A stretch of DNA of 64,000 bases from Hyphomicrobiales bacterium (GTDB lineage Bacteria > Pseudomonadota > Alphaproteobacteria > Rhizobiales > Rhizobiaceae): positions 62,001 to 126,000 of the forward strand of contig UCEU01000011.1 in assembly GCA_900471485.1 (NCBI GenBank), written 5' to 3'. The notes under the pieces are model-generated. The model saw nothing but the letters and a program-made list of their open reading frames with translations. It was not told where the DNA came from and ran no database searches. Below, one piece after another: positions 46,406 to 54,133 of this stretch (position 1 is the first letter of the stretch; every line of letters begins with the position of its first letter). A program made the translations under genes and the position numbers.

Positions 46406-47530
46406 TTAAGCCGTGGATCCGACGACGCCCTCGACCAGATAATCCATGCTCTCGAGCTCGATCGCGTCCTCGGCGAGCGCCTTGTCGGCGGCAACGATGA
46501 CGTTGCCCTTGTTGTCCTTCATCGGCCCCTTGAAGACCGAGAACTTGCCGCTCATGATCTCGGCATGGACGGCCTCGAACTTGGTGCGGGCTTCAGCCGA
46601 AACGGCAGGTCCGAGCGGGCTCATCTTGACGAAGCCGTCCTTCAGGCCGCCGCGCACGAAATTGCCGAGCTTCTCGCCGGCCTGCGCCTTCTTGACGAAA
46701 TCGGTGTAGACGTTGCCCCAGGCCCATTCCGCGCCGGTGAGGTACTTCTCGGGCGCCAGCGGGCTCTGGTTGGCGTGGTAGCCGCAGACGAAGGCACCGC
46801 GACCGGCGGCGGTCTCGACCACCACCTTCGGGCTATCGACATGGCAGGTGATGACATCGGCGCCCTGGTCGACCAGCGCGTTGGTGGCTTCCGCTTCCTT
46901 GACGGCCAGCGACCATTCGCCGGTGAAGATCACCTGGCAGGTGATGGCGGGATCGACGGAGCGCGCGCCGAGCAGGAAGGAGTTGATGTTCTGCAGCACC
47001 TGCGGGATCGGCTTGGCAGCAACAAAGCCGATCTTCTTGCTTTTCGAGGCGTAACCGGCAGCGATCCCGTTCAGATACTGACCCTGGCCGATATAGCCGA
47101 AATAGGAGCCGGTATTCATGGGGTTCTTGCCCTCCTGCCAGAGGCCGCCGCAATGGCGGAACTGGATGTCGGGATATTTCGCGGCCATGGCCAGCATGTG
47201 GGGGTCGAAATAGCCGAACGAGGTCGGGAAGAGCAGGGTCGCGCCATCGAGATTGATCATCGATTCCATCGTCTTCTGGACATCGACGGTTTCAGGCACA
47301 TTCTCTTCTTCAACGACGGTGACGCCTTCAAGCGCCTTGACGGCGGCGGCACCCTCGGCGTGGGCCTGGTTATAGCCGTAGTCGTCCTTGGGGCCGACAT
47401 AGATGAAGCCGACGGTGAGCGCGGTCTGCGCGATGGCGCGACCCGCCATCAGGCCCGGCGTCATCGCCAGCGCGCCGGCGGCGGAAGCCTGGAGGAAATG
47501 GCGGCGATTCATGGAAAGGAGTTTGGTCAT
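46406..47530 (-). CDS. BMP-family solute-binding protein
   Basis: A 374-residue periplasmic binding protein of the Bmp/PnrA (basic membrane protein, nucleoside-type) family. The signal region MNRRHFLQASAAGALAMTPGL has the twin-arginine pattern RRHFL, so Tat export is likely. Family blocks are VGFIYVGPKDDYGYNQAHAEG, FPTSFGYFDPHMLAMAAKYP, GSYFGYIGQGQYLNGIAAGYAS and GAEWAWGNVYTDFVKKA. It is the first gene of the ten-gene operon, 55 bases downstream of a sigma-54 promoter. The predicted ligand is cyanuric acid or a related N-rich ring. Confidence 0.92.
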   Translation of the reverse strand: MTKLLSMNRRHFLQASAAGALAMTPGLMAGRAIAQTALTVGFIYVGPKDDYGYNQAHAEGAAAVKALEGVTVVEEENVPETVDVQKTMESMINLDGATLLFPTSFGYFDPHMLAMAAKYPDIQFRHCGGLWQEGKNPMNTGSYFGYIGQGQYLNGIAAGYASKSKKIGFVAAKPIPQVLQNINSFLLGARSVDPAITCQVIFTGEWSLAVKEAEATNALVDQGADVITCHVDSPKVVVETAAGRGAFVCGYHANQSPLAPEKYLTGAEWAWGNVYTDFVKKAQAGEKLGNFVRGGLKDGFVKMSPLGPAVSAEARTKFEAVHAEIMSGKFSVFKGPMKDNKGNVIVAADKALAEDAIELESMDYLVEGVVGSTA

Positions 47531-47585
47531 TGCGATTCTCCCTGCGGCGAGGCCGCGTCAAACAAATGGTTGCAGAATAAAGTGC

Positions 47586-47603
47586 ATGCAATGGCCGTGC
47601 CAG
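47586..47603 (-). promoter_or_regulatory. Sigma-54 (-24/-12) promoter of the cyanurate operon
   Basis: On the minus strand the sequence reads CTGGCACGGCCATTGCAT. This fits the sigma-54 consensus YTGGCACG-N4-TTGCW without mismatch, with GG and GC ten bases apart. The predicted transcript start is about 12 bases further, leaving a leader of roughly 45 bases before the binding-protein ATG at 47530. This implies RpoN control and an enhancer-binding activator, with NtrC the likely candidate. Confidence 0.9.
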
Positions 47604-47667
47604 ATTTTAACCCATTGTTATTGTGTGATTTTCAAAAGAGGGGAGGTGGGAGCGCGTAAACTGTATG

Positions 47668-47681
47668 CAGATTGCAATCTG
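47668..47681. promoter_or_regulatory. 14-bp perfect palindrome, candidate GntR operator
   Basis: CAGATTGCAATCTG reads the same on both strands. It lies about 65 bases upstream of the sigma-54 element and about 160 bases before the gntR start. FCD-type GntR regulators bind such short palindromes. It could equally be an activator site. Confidence 0.5.
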
Positions 47682-47841
47682 GATGTGATTAAAAATGCAT
47701 CCATGTCTGAAAACTCGGCGTATGTGACTGACAACAACGATAAAATGCTGCACATAGACATTCATACAAACCCATAAGACGCTGCAAATATATAATTATT
47801 TGACTTTATGCGTTTCGCCGTTCATCTGTATGCAATGTGAA

Positions 47842-48534
47842 ATGCAGAGTTCTGAAGTGAAGCAGATCAGGCGCAGACAGGTCATACGTACAGGCACCAC
47901 CGTCGAACAGATGGTGCGCGCCATCGCGGATATGATCGTCACCGGCGTCATGCATCCCGGCGAACGGCTGGATGAACTCTCGCTCGCCGTCCGTTTCGAC
48001 GTATCCAGAACGCCGGTGCGCGAGGCCTTGCGGGAACTGGGCGCCATGGGTCTCGTCGATCGCGAACCCAACCGCAGCGCCGTGGTCGCGAATGTCACGG
48101 AAGCCTATCTGCACTCCATGTTCGAGGCTATGTCGGAACTGGAAGCCATCTGCGCGCGGCTGGCCGCTGAACGCATGACCGTCGATGAGCGCCACGCGCT
48201 CGAACTCGAACATCGCGCGTCGGCGAGATTGGTTCACGCCAACGCCCAAGAAGACTACGCCGCCCACAATACAGAGTTCCACACCCGGCTCTATCGCGGC
48301 GCCCATAACGACCATATCTACGAAATGGTGACCCAGACCCGCGCACGCCTGGCGCCGTTCCGCCGCGCGCAATTCCGGCTCCCCGGGCGCCTTGCCAAGT
48401 CCTATGACGAGCACGACGTCATCGTCACGGCGATCATGCGCGGCGACGCTGCGGCGGCCAGCCAGGCAGCCTATTCGCATGTTGCCATCGTCAGCGATGC
48501 CAGTATTGTATTCGCATCCGACAAGGCGGAGTGA
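47842..48534 (+). CDS. GntR-family regulator (FCD domain)
   Basis: A 230-residue regulator. The N-terminal winged helix has GTTVEQMVRAIADMIVTGVMHPGERLDELSLAVRFDVSRTPVREALREL. The C-terminal FCD ligand domain has FEAMSELEAICARLAAERM and a metal-type histidine set (AHNTEFHTRLY, HNDHIYEM, DEHDVIVTAI). ATG 47842 was chosen; ATG 47830 and a TTG at 47800 are also in frame. It is divergent from the cyanurate operon and followed by ridA, so it is the likely local regulator responding to a pathway compound. Confidence 0.88.
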   Translation: MQSSEVKQIRRRQVIRTGTTVEQMVRAIADMIVTGVMHPGERLDELSLAVRFDVSRTPVREALRELGAMGLVDREPNRSAVVANVTEAYLHSMFEAMSELEAICARLAAERMTVDERHALELEHRASARLVHANAQEDYAAHNTEFHTRLYRGAHNDHIYEMVTQTRARLAPFRRAQFRLPGRLAKSYDEHDVIVTAIMRGDAAAASQAAYSHVAIVSDASIVFASDKAE

Positions 48535-48589
48535 CCTTCGCGTCAGATATCGGCAATGCACCATAAAGATTTGTGAAATATAGGTTTTC

Positions 48590-48985
48590 ATGAAGAACGC
48601 GATCAATCCCCCATCTGTTCGCAAGCCCTTCGGCAACTACAATCACGGCCTCCTCGTGCCGCCGGGCGCCTCGCTGCTGGTGACCTCAGGCCAGCTCGGC
48701 ATCGCCGTTGACGACACCATTCCCGAAGGCGTCACCGCCCAGGCGGAACTCTGCTTCAAGGCGATCGGCGCGATCCTGGAGGAGGCCGGCATGACCTATG
48801 CGGACGTGATCCGCATCTCAGGCTTCGTAACCCGCCGCGAGGACTTCCCGGCATACATGGCGGTGCGCGACCGCTACACCCTCGACCCCAAGCCTGTCTC
48901 CACGCTACTCGTCGTCGGCGGCTTCACGCGGGCGGAGTTTCTGGTCGAGGTCGAGGTGACTGCGGCGAAGGTGGTTACGCAGTAG
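48590..48985 (+). CDS. RidA-family (YjgF/YER057c) enamine/imine deaminase
   Basis: A 131-residue trimeric RidA-type protein that clears reactive enamines or imines, or hydrolyses related carbamates. Features are the SGQLGIAVDDTIPEGVTAQAELCFKAIGAILEEAGMTYADVIRISGFVT core and FLVEVEVTAAK at the end. RidA relatives (RutC, aminoacrylate deaminase) occur in pyrimidine breakdown, which fits the neighbourhood. Its TAG stop lies inside the first bases of the palindromic element at 48983-49095. Confidence 0.9.
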   Translation: MKNAINPPSVRKPFGNYNHGLLVPPGASLLVTSGQLGIAVDDTIPEGVTAQAELCFKAIGAILEEAGMTYADVIRISGFVTRREDFPAYMAVRDRYTLDPKPVSTLLVVGGFTRAEFLVEVEVTAAKVVTQ

Positions 48986-49095
48986 AGCGTCTAGAACAAT
49001 AGAGAAAATTTGATTTTATCAATGTTTTGATAAGATTTTCTCATACAATGGTTGATCGATGAAACGGGCAGGGCGGCGATACCCGAGACGCTCTA
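48983..49095. repeat. 113-bp palindromic MITE-like element
   Basis: Terminal inverted repeats TAGAGCGTCT (48983-48992) and AGACGCTCTA (49086-49095) flank an internal dyad. GAGAAAAT near 49002 pairs with ATTTTCTC near 49034, and TTATCAA pairs with TTTGATAA in between. There is no open reading frame. It resembles the small intergenic palindromic elements known in Rhizobiaceae. Each end contributes the TAG stop codon of the adjoining convergent gene. Confidence 0.75.
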
Positions 49096-49674
49096 AAACC
49101 GCCCCATCGCCGTCTCGACCTTCCCCATAAATGCCGCCCGCGTTTCTTCAGTGCAGTTATTCATGTCGTAGTGGGCGAGAAAAGTCACCGGGCGCACCGG
49201 ATTGATCTGCGCCCTCAGCACTCGTTTGACGATCTTCTTCGGCGGATTGCCGGCGACGAAGGCCCGGAACGGTGTCGCTCCGTAGGTCAGCACCGCGCCA
49301 AGCTTGCGGATGTGCCTGAGACGGGATTCGACCTTCCCGTCCACCAGCTCGAAGGAAACGCCCGGCAGCCAGACGCGGTCGAAGTAACCCTTCAGGATCG
49401 CCGGGAAGCCGAAGTTCCAGATCGGGGTTACGATAACCAACCCCTCCGCTCGCTTCAGCCGCTCGACGTGGTTCTTCACCAGCTCGGTATTCTCAGGATA
49501 GTCGTGGTAAACCAGCCGGTCATGCCGCGACAGAACCGGATCGAATTCCTCGGCGTAGAGGTCGCAGGCATCGACCTCGTGCCCCACCGCCTTCAGGCTC
49601 TCCAGCGTCTTTTGATAGAGCGCCTTGCCGTAGCTCGATTCCACCGGATGCGAGTGAAGGACGAGTACCCTCAT
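49093..49674 (-). CDS. NAD(P)H-dependent flavodoxin-fold oxidoreductase
   Basis: A 193-residue NQO1/MdaB-type quinone or flavin reductase. It has RVLVLHSHPVESSYGKALYQKTLESL at the N-terminus, the VIVTPIWNFGFPAILKGYFDRVWLPGVSF flavin-binding signature, and LGAVLTYGATPFRAF. ATG 49674 overlaps the upstream FAD oxidase stop as ATGA. It is the last gene of the second catabolic operon. It may reduce a quinone or regenerate a flavin used by the oxidase. Confidence 0.88.
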   Translation of the reverse strand: MRVLVLHSHPVESSYGKALYQKTLESLKAVGHEVDACDLYAEEFDPVLSRHDRLVYHDYPENTELVKNHVERLKRAEGLVIVTPIWNFGFPAILKGYFDRVWLPGVSFELVDGKVESRLRHIRKLGAVLTYGATPFRAFVAGNPPKKIVKRVLRAQINPVRPVTFLAHYDMNNCTEETRAAFMGKVETAMGRF

Positions 49675-51080
49675 GCGCTCTCCATCACCGAAGCGAGACC
49701 CGGGAACAGATAGTTCTGGCCGGCGGAGAAGTCGAAGTCTGGGTTCTCCCACGCGATCATCTTGCCGGGGTTGAGCAGGCCCTTCGGATCGGTCTCATGC
49801 TTGAAGGCGAGTTGCACCTTGTCCGTCTGCTTCATGCCGCCTTCCTCGAGCGTATAGCGGTGCGGGTTGAAGATCGGGCAGCCATGGTCCTGGTGGATCT
49901 TGATGATCTCCTCCAGCCGCTCCTCGGTGGTGTAGCGCACCAGCGGCAGGCCCGAGCATTGGATCTGCCCATCGAACCTGATGAACTCGAGATGGCCGGG
50001 CACCTCGTCGCCGAATATCTCGACCATCTTGGCGACCTTAGCCACATGGTCGGGGCCGGGGTACTGGACCTGAAGATAGGTGTATTCGGGATCGACCTTG
50101 AGCGCGCGCAGCGTCGTGTGGTTCCAGGCGAGCTCATAGGCATGCGGAATGCCCTTCATGCTCTCGACCTTGTCTGAACGGAAGATGATCTCGCCCTTCT
50201 GCGAGGCCGTGAACGCGGCGAAGGCGTCGATCGAATGCGGCGCCACCATCACCACCACGACAGACTGCCCTTCGCGGATATAAGGCTTGTGGCGTGTGAA
50301 GTAGCTGTAGGGGATGGGCGCCGCGATCGGGGCGATCTCCTTGGTCAGGATGCCGTTGCACTTCGCCAGCGCATCGGCGTAGCGCACGCCGTCCATGAAC
50401 TGGTCGTATCCGACGAGCACGTCGACCCAGTCGTAGGCCGGTGCCAGCGGCATCTCGATCTCGGTGATGATGCCGTTGGTGCCATAGGCGTGGCTCACCT
50501 TCTGCAGGTCCCAGCCCGTCAGCTCCAGCACGCGCGGCTCGGCCTCCATGGTCACCACCCGCAGCCGAATGATGTTGCCGATATCGCGCAGGCCGCCCCA
50601 GGTGATCGATCCGACACCGCCGGAACCGCCGGCAATGAAACCGCCGATGGTCGCCGTCTGCGCCGTCGAGGGATGGAAGCGCAGTTCCTGGCCGGAATGC
50701 GCCTTGGTCTGCTTGTCGAGCTGGGCAATGATGATCCCCGGTTCGCAGATGACCCGGCCGGGATGGATTTCCTTGATCTGGTCCATGGCCGCCAGATTGA
50801 GAACGATACCGCCGGAGAGCGGCATCGCCTGGCCGTAATTGCCGGTGCCGGCACCGCGCGGGGTGACGGGGACGCCATGGGCGAACGCCACCTTCAGCGT
50901 CTGGATCACCTCGGCCTCGTTCTTCGGCGTAACCACCAGATCGGCGGTGACGCCATCGAGCTGCGCCTTCAGCACGGGGGAGTACCAGTAGAAGTCCCGG
51001 CTCTTCTGGCGCACCAGCGCCGGATTGTCCTCGATGGCGATGCCTTCGAGTTCCTGTTTGATCTTCTGGTAATCCGGCAT
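49671..51080 (-). CDS. VAO/GlcD-type FAD-binding oxidase
   Basis: A 469-residue flavoprotein with the PCMH-type FAD domain: LVVTPKNEAEVIQTLKVAFAHGVPVTPRGAGTGNYGQAMPLSGGIVLNL, then GGFIAGGSGGVGSITWGG. The C-terminal end HETDPKGLLNPGKMIAW is typical of the family. No iron-sulfur cluster motif is visible, so it is a simple oxidase or dehydrogenase. ATG 51080 lies one base after the amidohydrolase stop, so the earlier in-frame start is unlikely. The substrate is unknown, perhaps an oxidised ring or hydroxy-acid intermediate. Confidence 0.86.
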   Translation of the reverse strand: MPDYQKIKQELEGIAIEDNPALVRQKSRDFYWYSPVLKAQLDGVTADLVVTPKNEAEVIQTLKVAFAHGVPVTPRGAGTGNYGQAMPLSGGIVLNLAAMDQIKEIHPGRVICEPGIIIAQLDKQTKAHSGQELRFHPSTAQTATIGGFIAGGSGGVGSITWGGLRDIGNIIRLRVVTMEAEPRVLELTGWDLQKVSHAYGTNGIITEIEMPLAPAYDWVDVLVGYDQFMDGVRYADALAKCNGILTKEIAPIAAPIPYSYFTRHKPYIREGQSVVVVMVAPHSIDAFAAFTASQKGEIIFRSDKVESMKGIPHAYELAWNHTTLRALKVDPEYTYLQVQYPGPDHVAKVAKMVEIFGDEVPGHLEFIRFDGQIQCSGLPLVRYTTEERLEEIIKIHQDHGCPIFNPHRYTLEEGGMKQTDKVQLAFKHETDPKGLLNPGKMIAWENPDFDFSAGQNYLFPGLASVMESA

Positions 51081-51081
51081 G

Positions 51082-52395
51082 TCAGGCTCCAACGACGCTA
51101 TCGAGTTCACGGTAATCCGGCAGGCTGCGGTCGATGACCTTGCCGCGACGTAGCACCACGCGGTCGGCCTGCGGACGGGATAGAAATTCGCTCCAGCGCC
51201 GGGCGCTGAAAAGCACGAGATCGGCGGGCAGGCCGACGGCGATGCGACCCATGTCAGGGCGCCCTGCGATGTCGGCGGCCGATGTGGTCACGACACGCGC
51301 GGCGCTGTCGAGCGGGTGGTCGAGCTGCAGGATGCGCACCGCCTCGCGGAACACTTCGACCGGATCGAGATCGCCATAGGCATAGAAGGGATCGCGGGTA
51401 TTGTCGGAGGCAACGGCCGTCAGCACGCCGGCGGCATCGAGCTCCTTGAACAGCGTCACGCCACGCCAGCGCGGCGTGCGATCAGGATAACGGTCCTGAA
51501 GGTACATGTTGCACATCGGCAGCGAAATAATTGAAATTCCTGCCTTTTGCACAAGATCGATGGTGCGCTTGGCAAGCTCGTCGTCCTGCCTTGCAAGCGA
51601 GCAGCAATGCCCGGCCGTCACCTTGCCGGTGAAGCCGTTACGCAGCACCGCCTCGGCGATCGCCTTCAGCGTCTCGGCGCCGGGATCGTCGGTTTCGTCG
51701 ACATGCAGATCGACATCGAGCCCATTGTCGGCGGCGGCCTTCAGCAGCGTATCGAGCTGCCAGGTGAGATCCGCGCTCATCTTCGTCACGCCGCCGAGCA
51801 GGCAGCCTGTGTCGCGAACGATTTGGACGAGTTCGGCGAAATAGGCCTCGTTGACCATGTCGTCCATCGGAAACAGCGCCGCCGCCTGCAGCGCGATCTT
51901 GTCCTTCCAGGCGTCGCGCACCTCGGCAAACACCTCGAACGAGATGCGATGCTGCGGCGAGGGCGAATCCAGATGCGTGCGGATCAGGCTGGTGCCGTGC
52001 GCATAGGCCGAGCGCAGCGAGAACTCCATCCGCTTGCGCACATCGGCGGCGTTCCAGTGCGTCGCACGGTCGATGCCGACAGAGGTCAGCGCGCCCATGA
52101 AGGTGCCATCGGGATTGCTGTTGCGCGCCCAGATGTGGCCTTTGTCGAGATGCGTGTGTACATCGGCGAAACACGGCCAGACCATGCCGTCGCGCATGTC
52201 CGATTTCGCAAGCTCCTGCGGTGCCGAACCGGGCGGCAGGATCGCCGCGATCAACCCGTCCTCGATAACGAGATCGGCCTTTACCAGCCCCTCGGCCGCC
52301 ACGCCCTCGTAACCCTCGACGGCGATAGCGGGCAGCGTCGCGTGGCTGAGCACGAAGCGCGCGGAGTTGGGCGGAGACATGAAGGAGTAAGTCAT
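51082..52395 (-). CDS. Cytosine deaminase-like amidohydrolase
   Basis: A 437-residue TIM-barrel amidohydrolase of the CodA/TrzA branch. The metal and catalytic motifs are FADVHTHLDKGH, DVDLHVDETDDPG, VTAGHCCSLA and TAVASDNTRDPFYAYG. Family members deaminate cytosine, creatinine, isocytosine or triazine-like rings. ATG 52395 overlaps the permease stop as TGATG. It is the central ring-processing enzyme of the second operon. The exact ring cannot be read from sequence. Confidence 0.88.
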   Translation of the reverse strand: MTYSFMSPPNSARFVLSHATLPAIAVEGYEGVAAEGLVKADLVIEDGLIAAILPPGSAPQELAKSDMRDGMVWPCFADVHTHLDKGHIWARNSNPDGTFMGALTSVGIDRATHWNAADVRKRMEFSLRSAYAHGTSLIRTHLDSPSPQHRISFEVFAEVRDAWKDKIALQAAALFPMDDMVNEAYFAELVQIVRDTGCLLGGVTKMSADLTWQLDTLLKAAADNGLDVDLHVDETDDPGAETLKAIAEAVLRNGFTGKVTAGHCCSLARQDDELAKRTIDLVQKAGISIISLPMCNMYLQDRYPDRTPRWRGVTLFKELDAAGVLTAVASDNTRDPFYAYGDLDPVEVFREAVRILQLDHPLDSAARVVTTSAADIAGRPDMGRIAVGLPADLVLFSARRWSEFLSRPQADRVVLRRGKVIDRSLPDYRELDSVVGA

Positions 52396-53237
52396 CAGTT
52401 TTCCCGCTTCAGGCTGCTCTCATGCCAGCGGTGCAGGCTGAGCCAGGAGATGAATGAGGTGATCGCGAAGATCGCCACGCCGAGCAGCGACAGCATCAGC
52501 AGCGCGGCGAAGAGGCGAGGGATGTTCATGCGGTACTGCGCTTCGAGCAGGCGGAAGGCGAGACCCGATCCGGCGCCTGCCGAGCCCGCCGCGAATTCGG
52601 CGACAACGGCTGCGATCAGCGCCAGCCCGCCGCCGATCCTCAGCCCCGTCATGAAATAAGGCTGGGCGGCCGGCAGCTTCAGATAGAGCAGTGTCTGCCA
52701 GCGCGAGGCGCCATAGAGCTCGAAGAGGTTGATCAGGTTGTGATCGACGCTCTTCAAGCCTTGCACCATGTTCGACAGGATCGGAAAGAAGGCGACCAGA
52801 AAGGCGCAGATCAAGAGCGCCACCTGCGTCGACGGCGCATAGATCAGGATCAGCGGCGAGATTGCCACGACAGGCGTCACCTGCAGGATGACCGCCAGTG
52901 GATAGAAGGCGATTTCGATCCAGCGCGACTGCACGAGAAACACTGCAAAGCCGACGCCGCCGATCAGCGCCAGAATCAGCGACAAAAAGGTGATCTTGGT
53001 GGTGACCCAAAGGGCAGGGGCGAGTGTGCCCCAATCGCTGACGAAGGCGGTGGCCACGGCCGCCGGCCCCGGCAGGATATAGGGCGGCACGCCCGACAGC
53101 TTGACATAGAGCCACCAGATCACGACCAGCGCTGCAACGGTCAGCACCGGAACCAGGATTCGCAGAGCCAGATCGCGGCGTCGCGCATTGACCGGGCTGG
53201 CAACCTCGATGGCGGGTGTCTCGGCGATATCGGCCAT
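52395..53237 (-). CDS. ABC transporter permease (SsuC/TauC/ThiX type)
   Basis: A 280-residue permease with about six membrane helices and the EAA loop in FELYGASRWQTLLYLKLPAAQPYFMTGLRIGGGLALIAAVVAEF. The start ATG 53237 overlaps the ATPase stop as TGATG, and its own stop overlaps the amidohydrolase start. It belongs to the importer made with the ATPase (53237-54067) and binding protein (54134-55150). Confidence 0.92.
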   Translation of the reverse strand: MADIAETPAIEVASPVNARRRDLALRILVPVLTVAALVVIWWLYVKLSGVPPYILPGPAAVATAFVSDWGTLAPALWVTTKITFLSLILALIGGVGFAVFLVQSRWIEIAFYPLAVILQVTPVVAISPLILIYAPSTQVALLICAFLVAFFPILSNMVQGLKSVDHNLINLFELYGASRWQTLLYLKLPAAQPYFMTGLRIGGGLALIAAVVAEFAAGSAGAGSGLAFRLLEAQYRMNIPRLFAALLMLSLLGVAIFAITSFISWLSLHRWHESSLKREN

Positions 53238-54067
53238 CAGTGGTCCTCCTTCGCGGCGTTGATGGCGCCGATCAACGAGTGCGAGACCGTCTCGCACGCC
53301 TGGCGGTATTCCTCCGAGGTGCGGTAATGCGCGTCGCGCTCAAGGCTGGTGACGAGCGGCAGATCGGCATGCACCCGTCCCGGCCGCGCCTTCATGACGA
53401 CGATGCGGTTCGAGAGATAGGCGGATTCGAACACCGAATGCGTGACGAATATCACCGTGATGCCGGTCTCCTTCCAGAGCCTGAGCACGTCGTCATTGAG
53501 TTTCTGCCGGGTGATTTCGTCGAGCGCCGCGAATGGCTCATCCATCAACAGCAGCTTCGGCTTGGTGACCAGTGCGCGTGCGATCGATACGCGCATTTTC
53601 ATGCCACCCGAGAGCTCACGCGGATAGGCCTCCGCGAAATCCTGCAGCCCGACGGTCGCAAGCACCGCCATGATTTCCGCGCGCGCCGCAGCTTTCGATA
53701 CACCGCGCAGCTTCAACGGCAGGTGCACATTGTCGAACACGTTCTTCCAGGGCATCAGCGTCGGCTCCTGGAACACGAAGCTGATATCGCCCTCCGGCAG
53801 GCCGCGCGAATTGATGCGCGAGCTCGGCCAGTCGATCATCCCCGATGACACGTCGCCAAGCCCGGCCATGATCCGCAGCGCCGTTGATTTGCCGCAACCG
53901 GATGGCCCGAGCAAGCTGATGAACTCACCGCTCTCGACCGTCAGCGTCATGCCGGAGAGCGCGACCGTGCCGCTGGAGAAGATCTTCGAGACCTGCTTCA
54001 TCGCAACGAGCGGTCGCCTGCGCGCTTCGGCTGGTGTCGCTGACGGGGTGGGCTGCGATGAAGTCAT
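53237..54067 (-). CDS. ABC transporter ATPase (SsuB/TauB/ThiZ type)
   Basis: A 276-residue ATPase. Walker A is LLGPSGCGKSTALRIMAGL, the Q-loop is FVFQEPTLMPW, the signature is ELSGGMKMRVSIARAL (LSGG with Met in place of the common Gln), Walker B is LLLMDEPFAALDEITR and the switch His is VIFVTHSVFES. The class imports sulfonates, nitrate or pyrimidine precursors. It lies 66 bases after the binding protein gene and is translationally coupled to the permease. Confidence 0.93.
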   Translation of the reverse strand: MTSSQPTPSATPAEARRRPLVAMKQVSKIFSSGTVALSGMTLTVESGEFISLLGPSGCGKSTALRIMAGLGDVSSGMIDWPSSRINSRGLPEGDISFVFQEPTLMPWKNVFDNVHLPLKLRGVSKAAARAEIMAVLATVGLQDFAEAYPRELSGGMKMRVSIARALVTKPKLLLMDEPFAALDEITRQKLNDDVLRLWKETGITVIFVTHSVFESAYLSNRIVVMKARPGRVHADLPLVTSLERDAHYRTSEEYRQACETVSHSLIGAINAAKEDH

Positions 54068-54133
54068 GAGGTTCGTTCGTTTCCTGGGTATGCCATGGGC
54101 CTCCTCTCCACACGGGAGAGGAGGAAGCCCGAC

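Larger units (their letters stand above)
47531..47841. other. Divergent control region between cyanurate operon and gntR
   Basis: A 311-base intergenic region, visibly AT-rich in its gntR-proximal half. It contains the sigma-54 promoter at 47586-47603, a 14-bp perfect palindrome at 47668-47681 and scattered TGTATGCA repeats (47662-47669 and 47827-47834). I see no complete NtrC dyad of the TGCACC-N5-GGTGCA type. No additional gene is visible. Confidence 0.7.
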
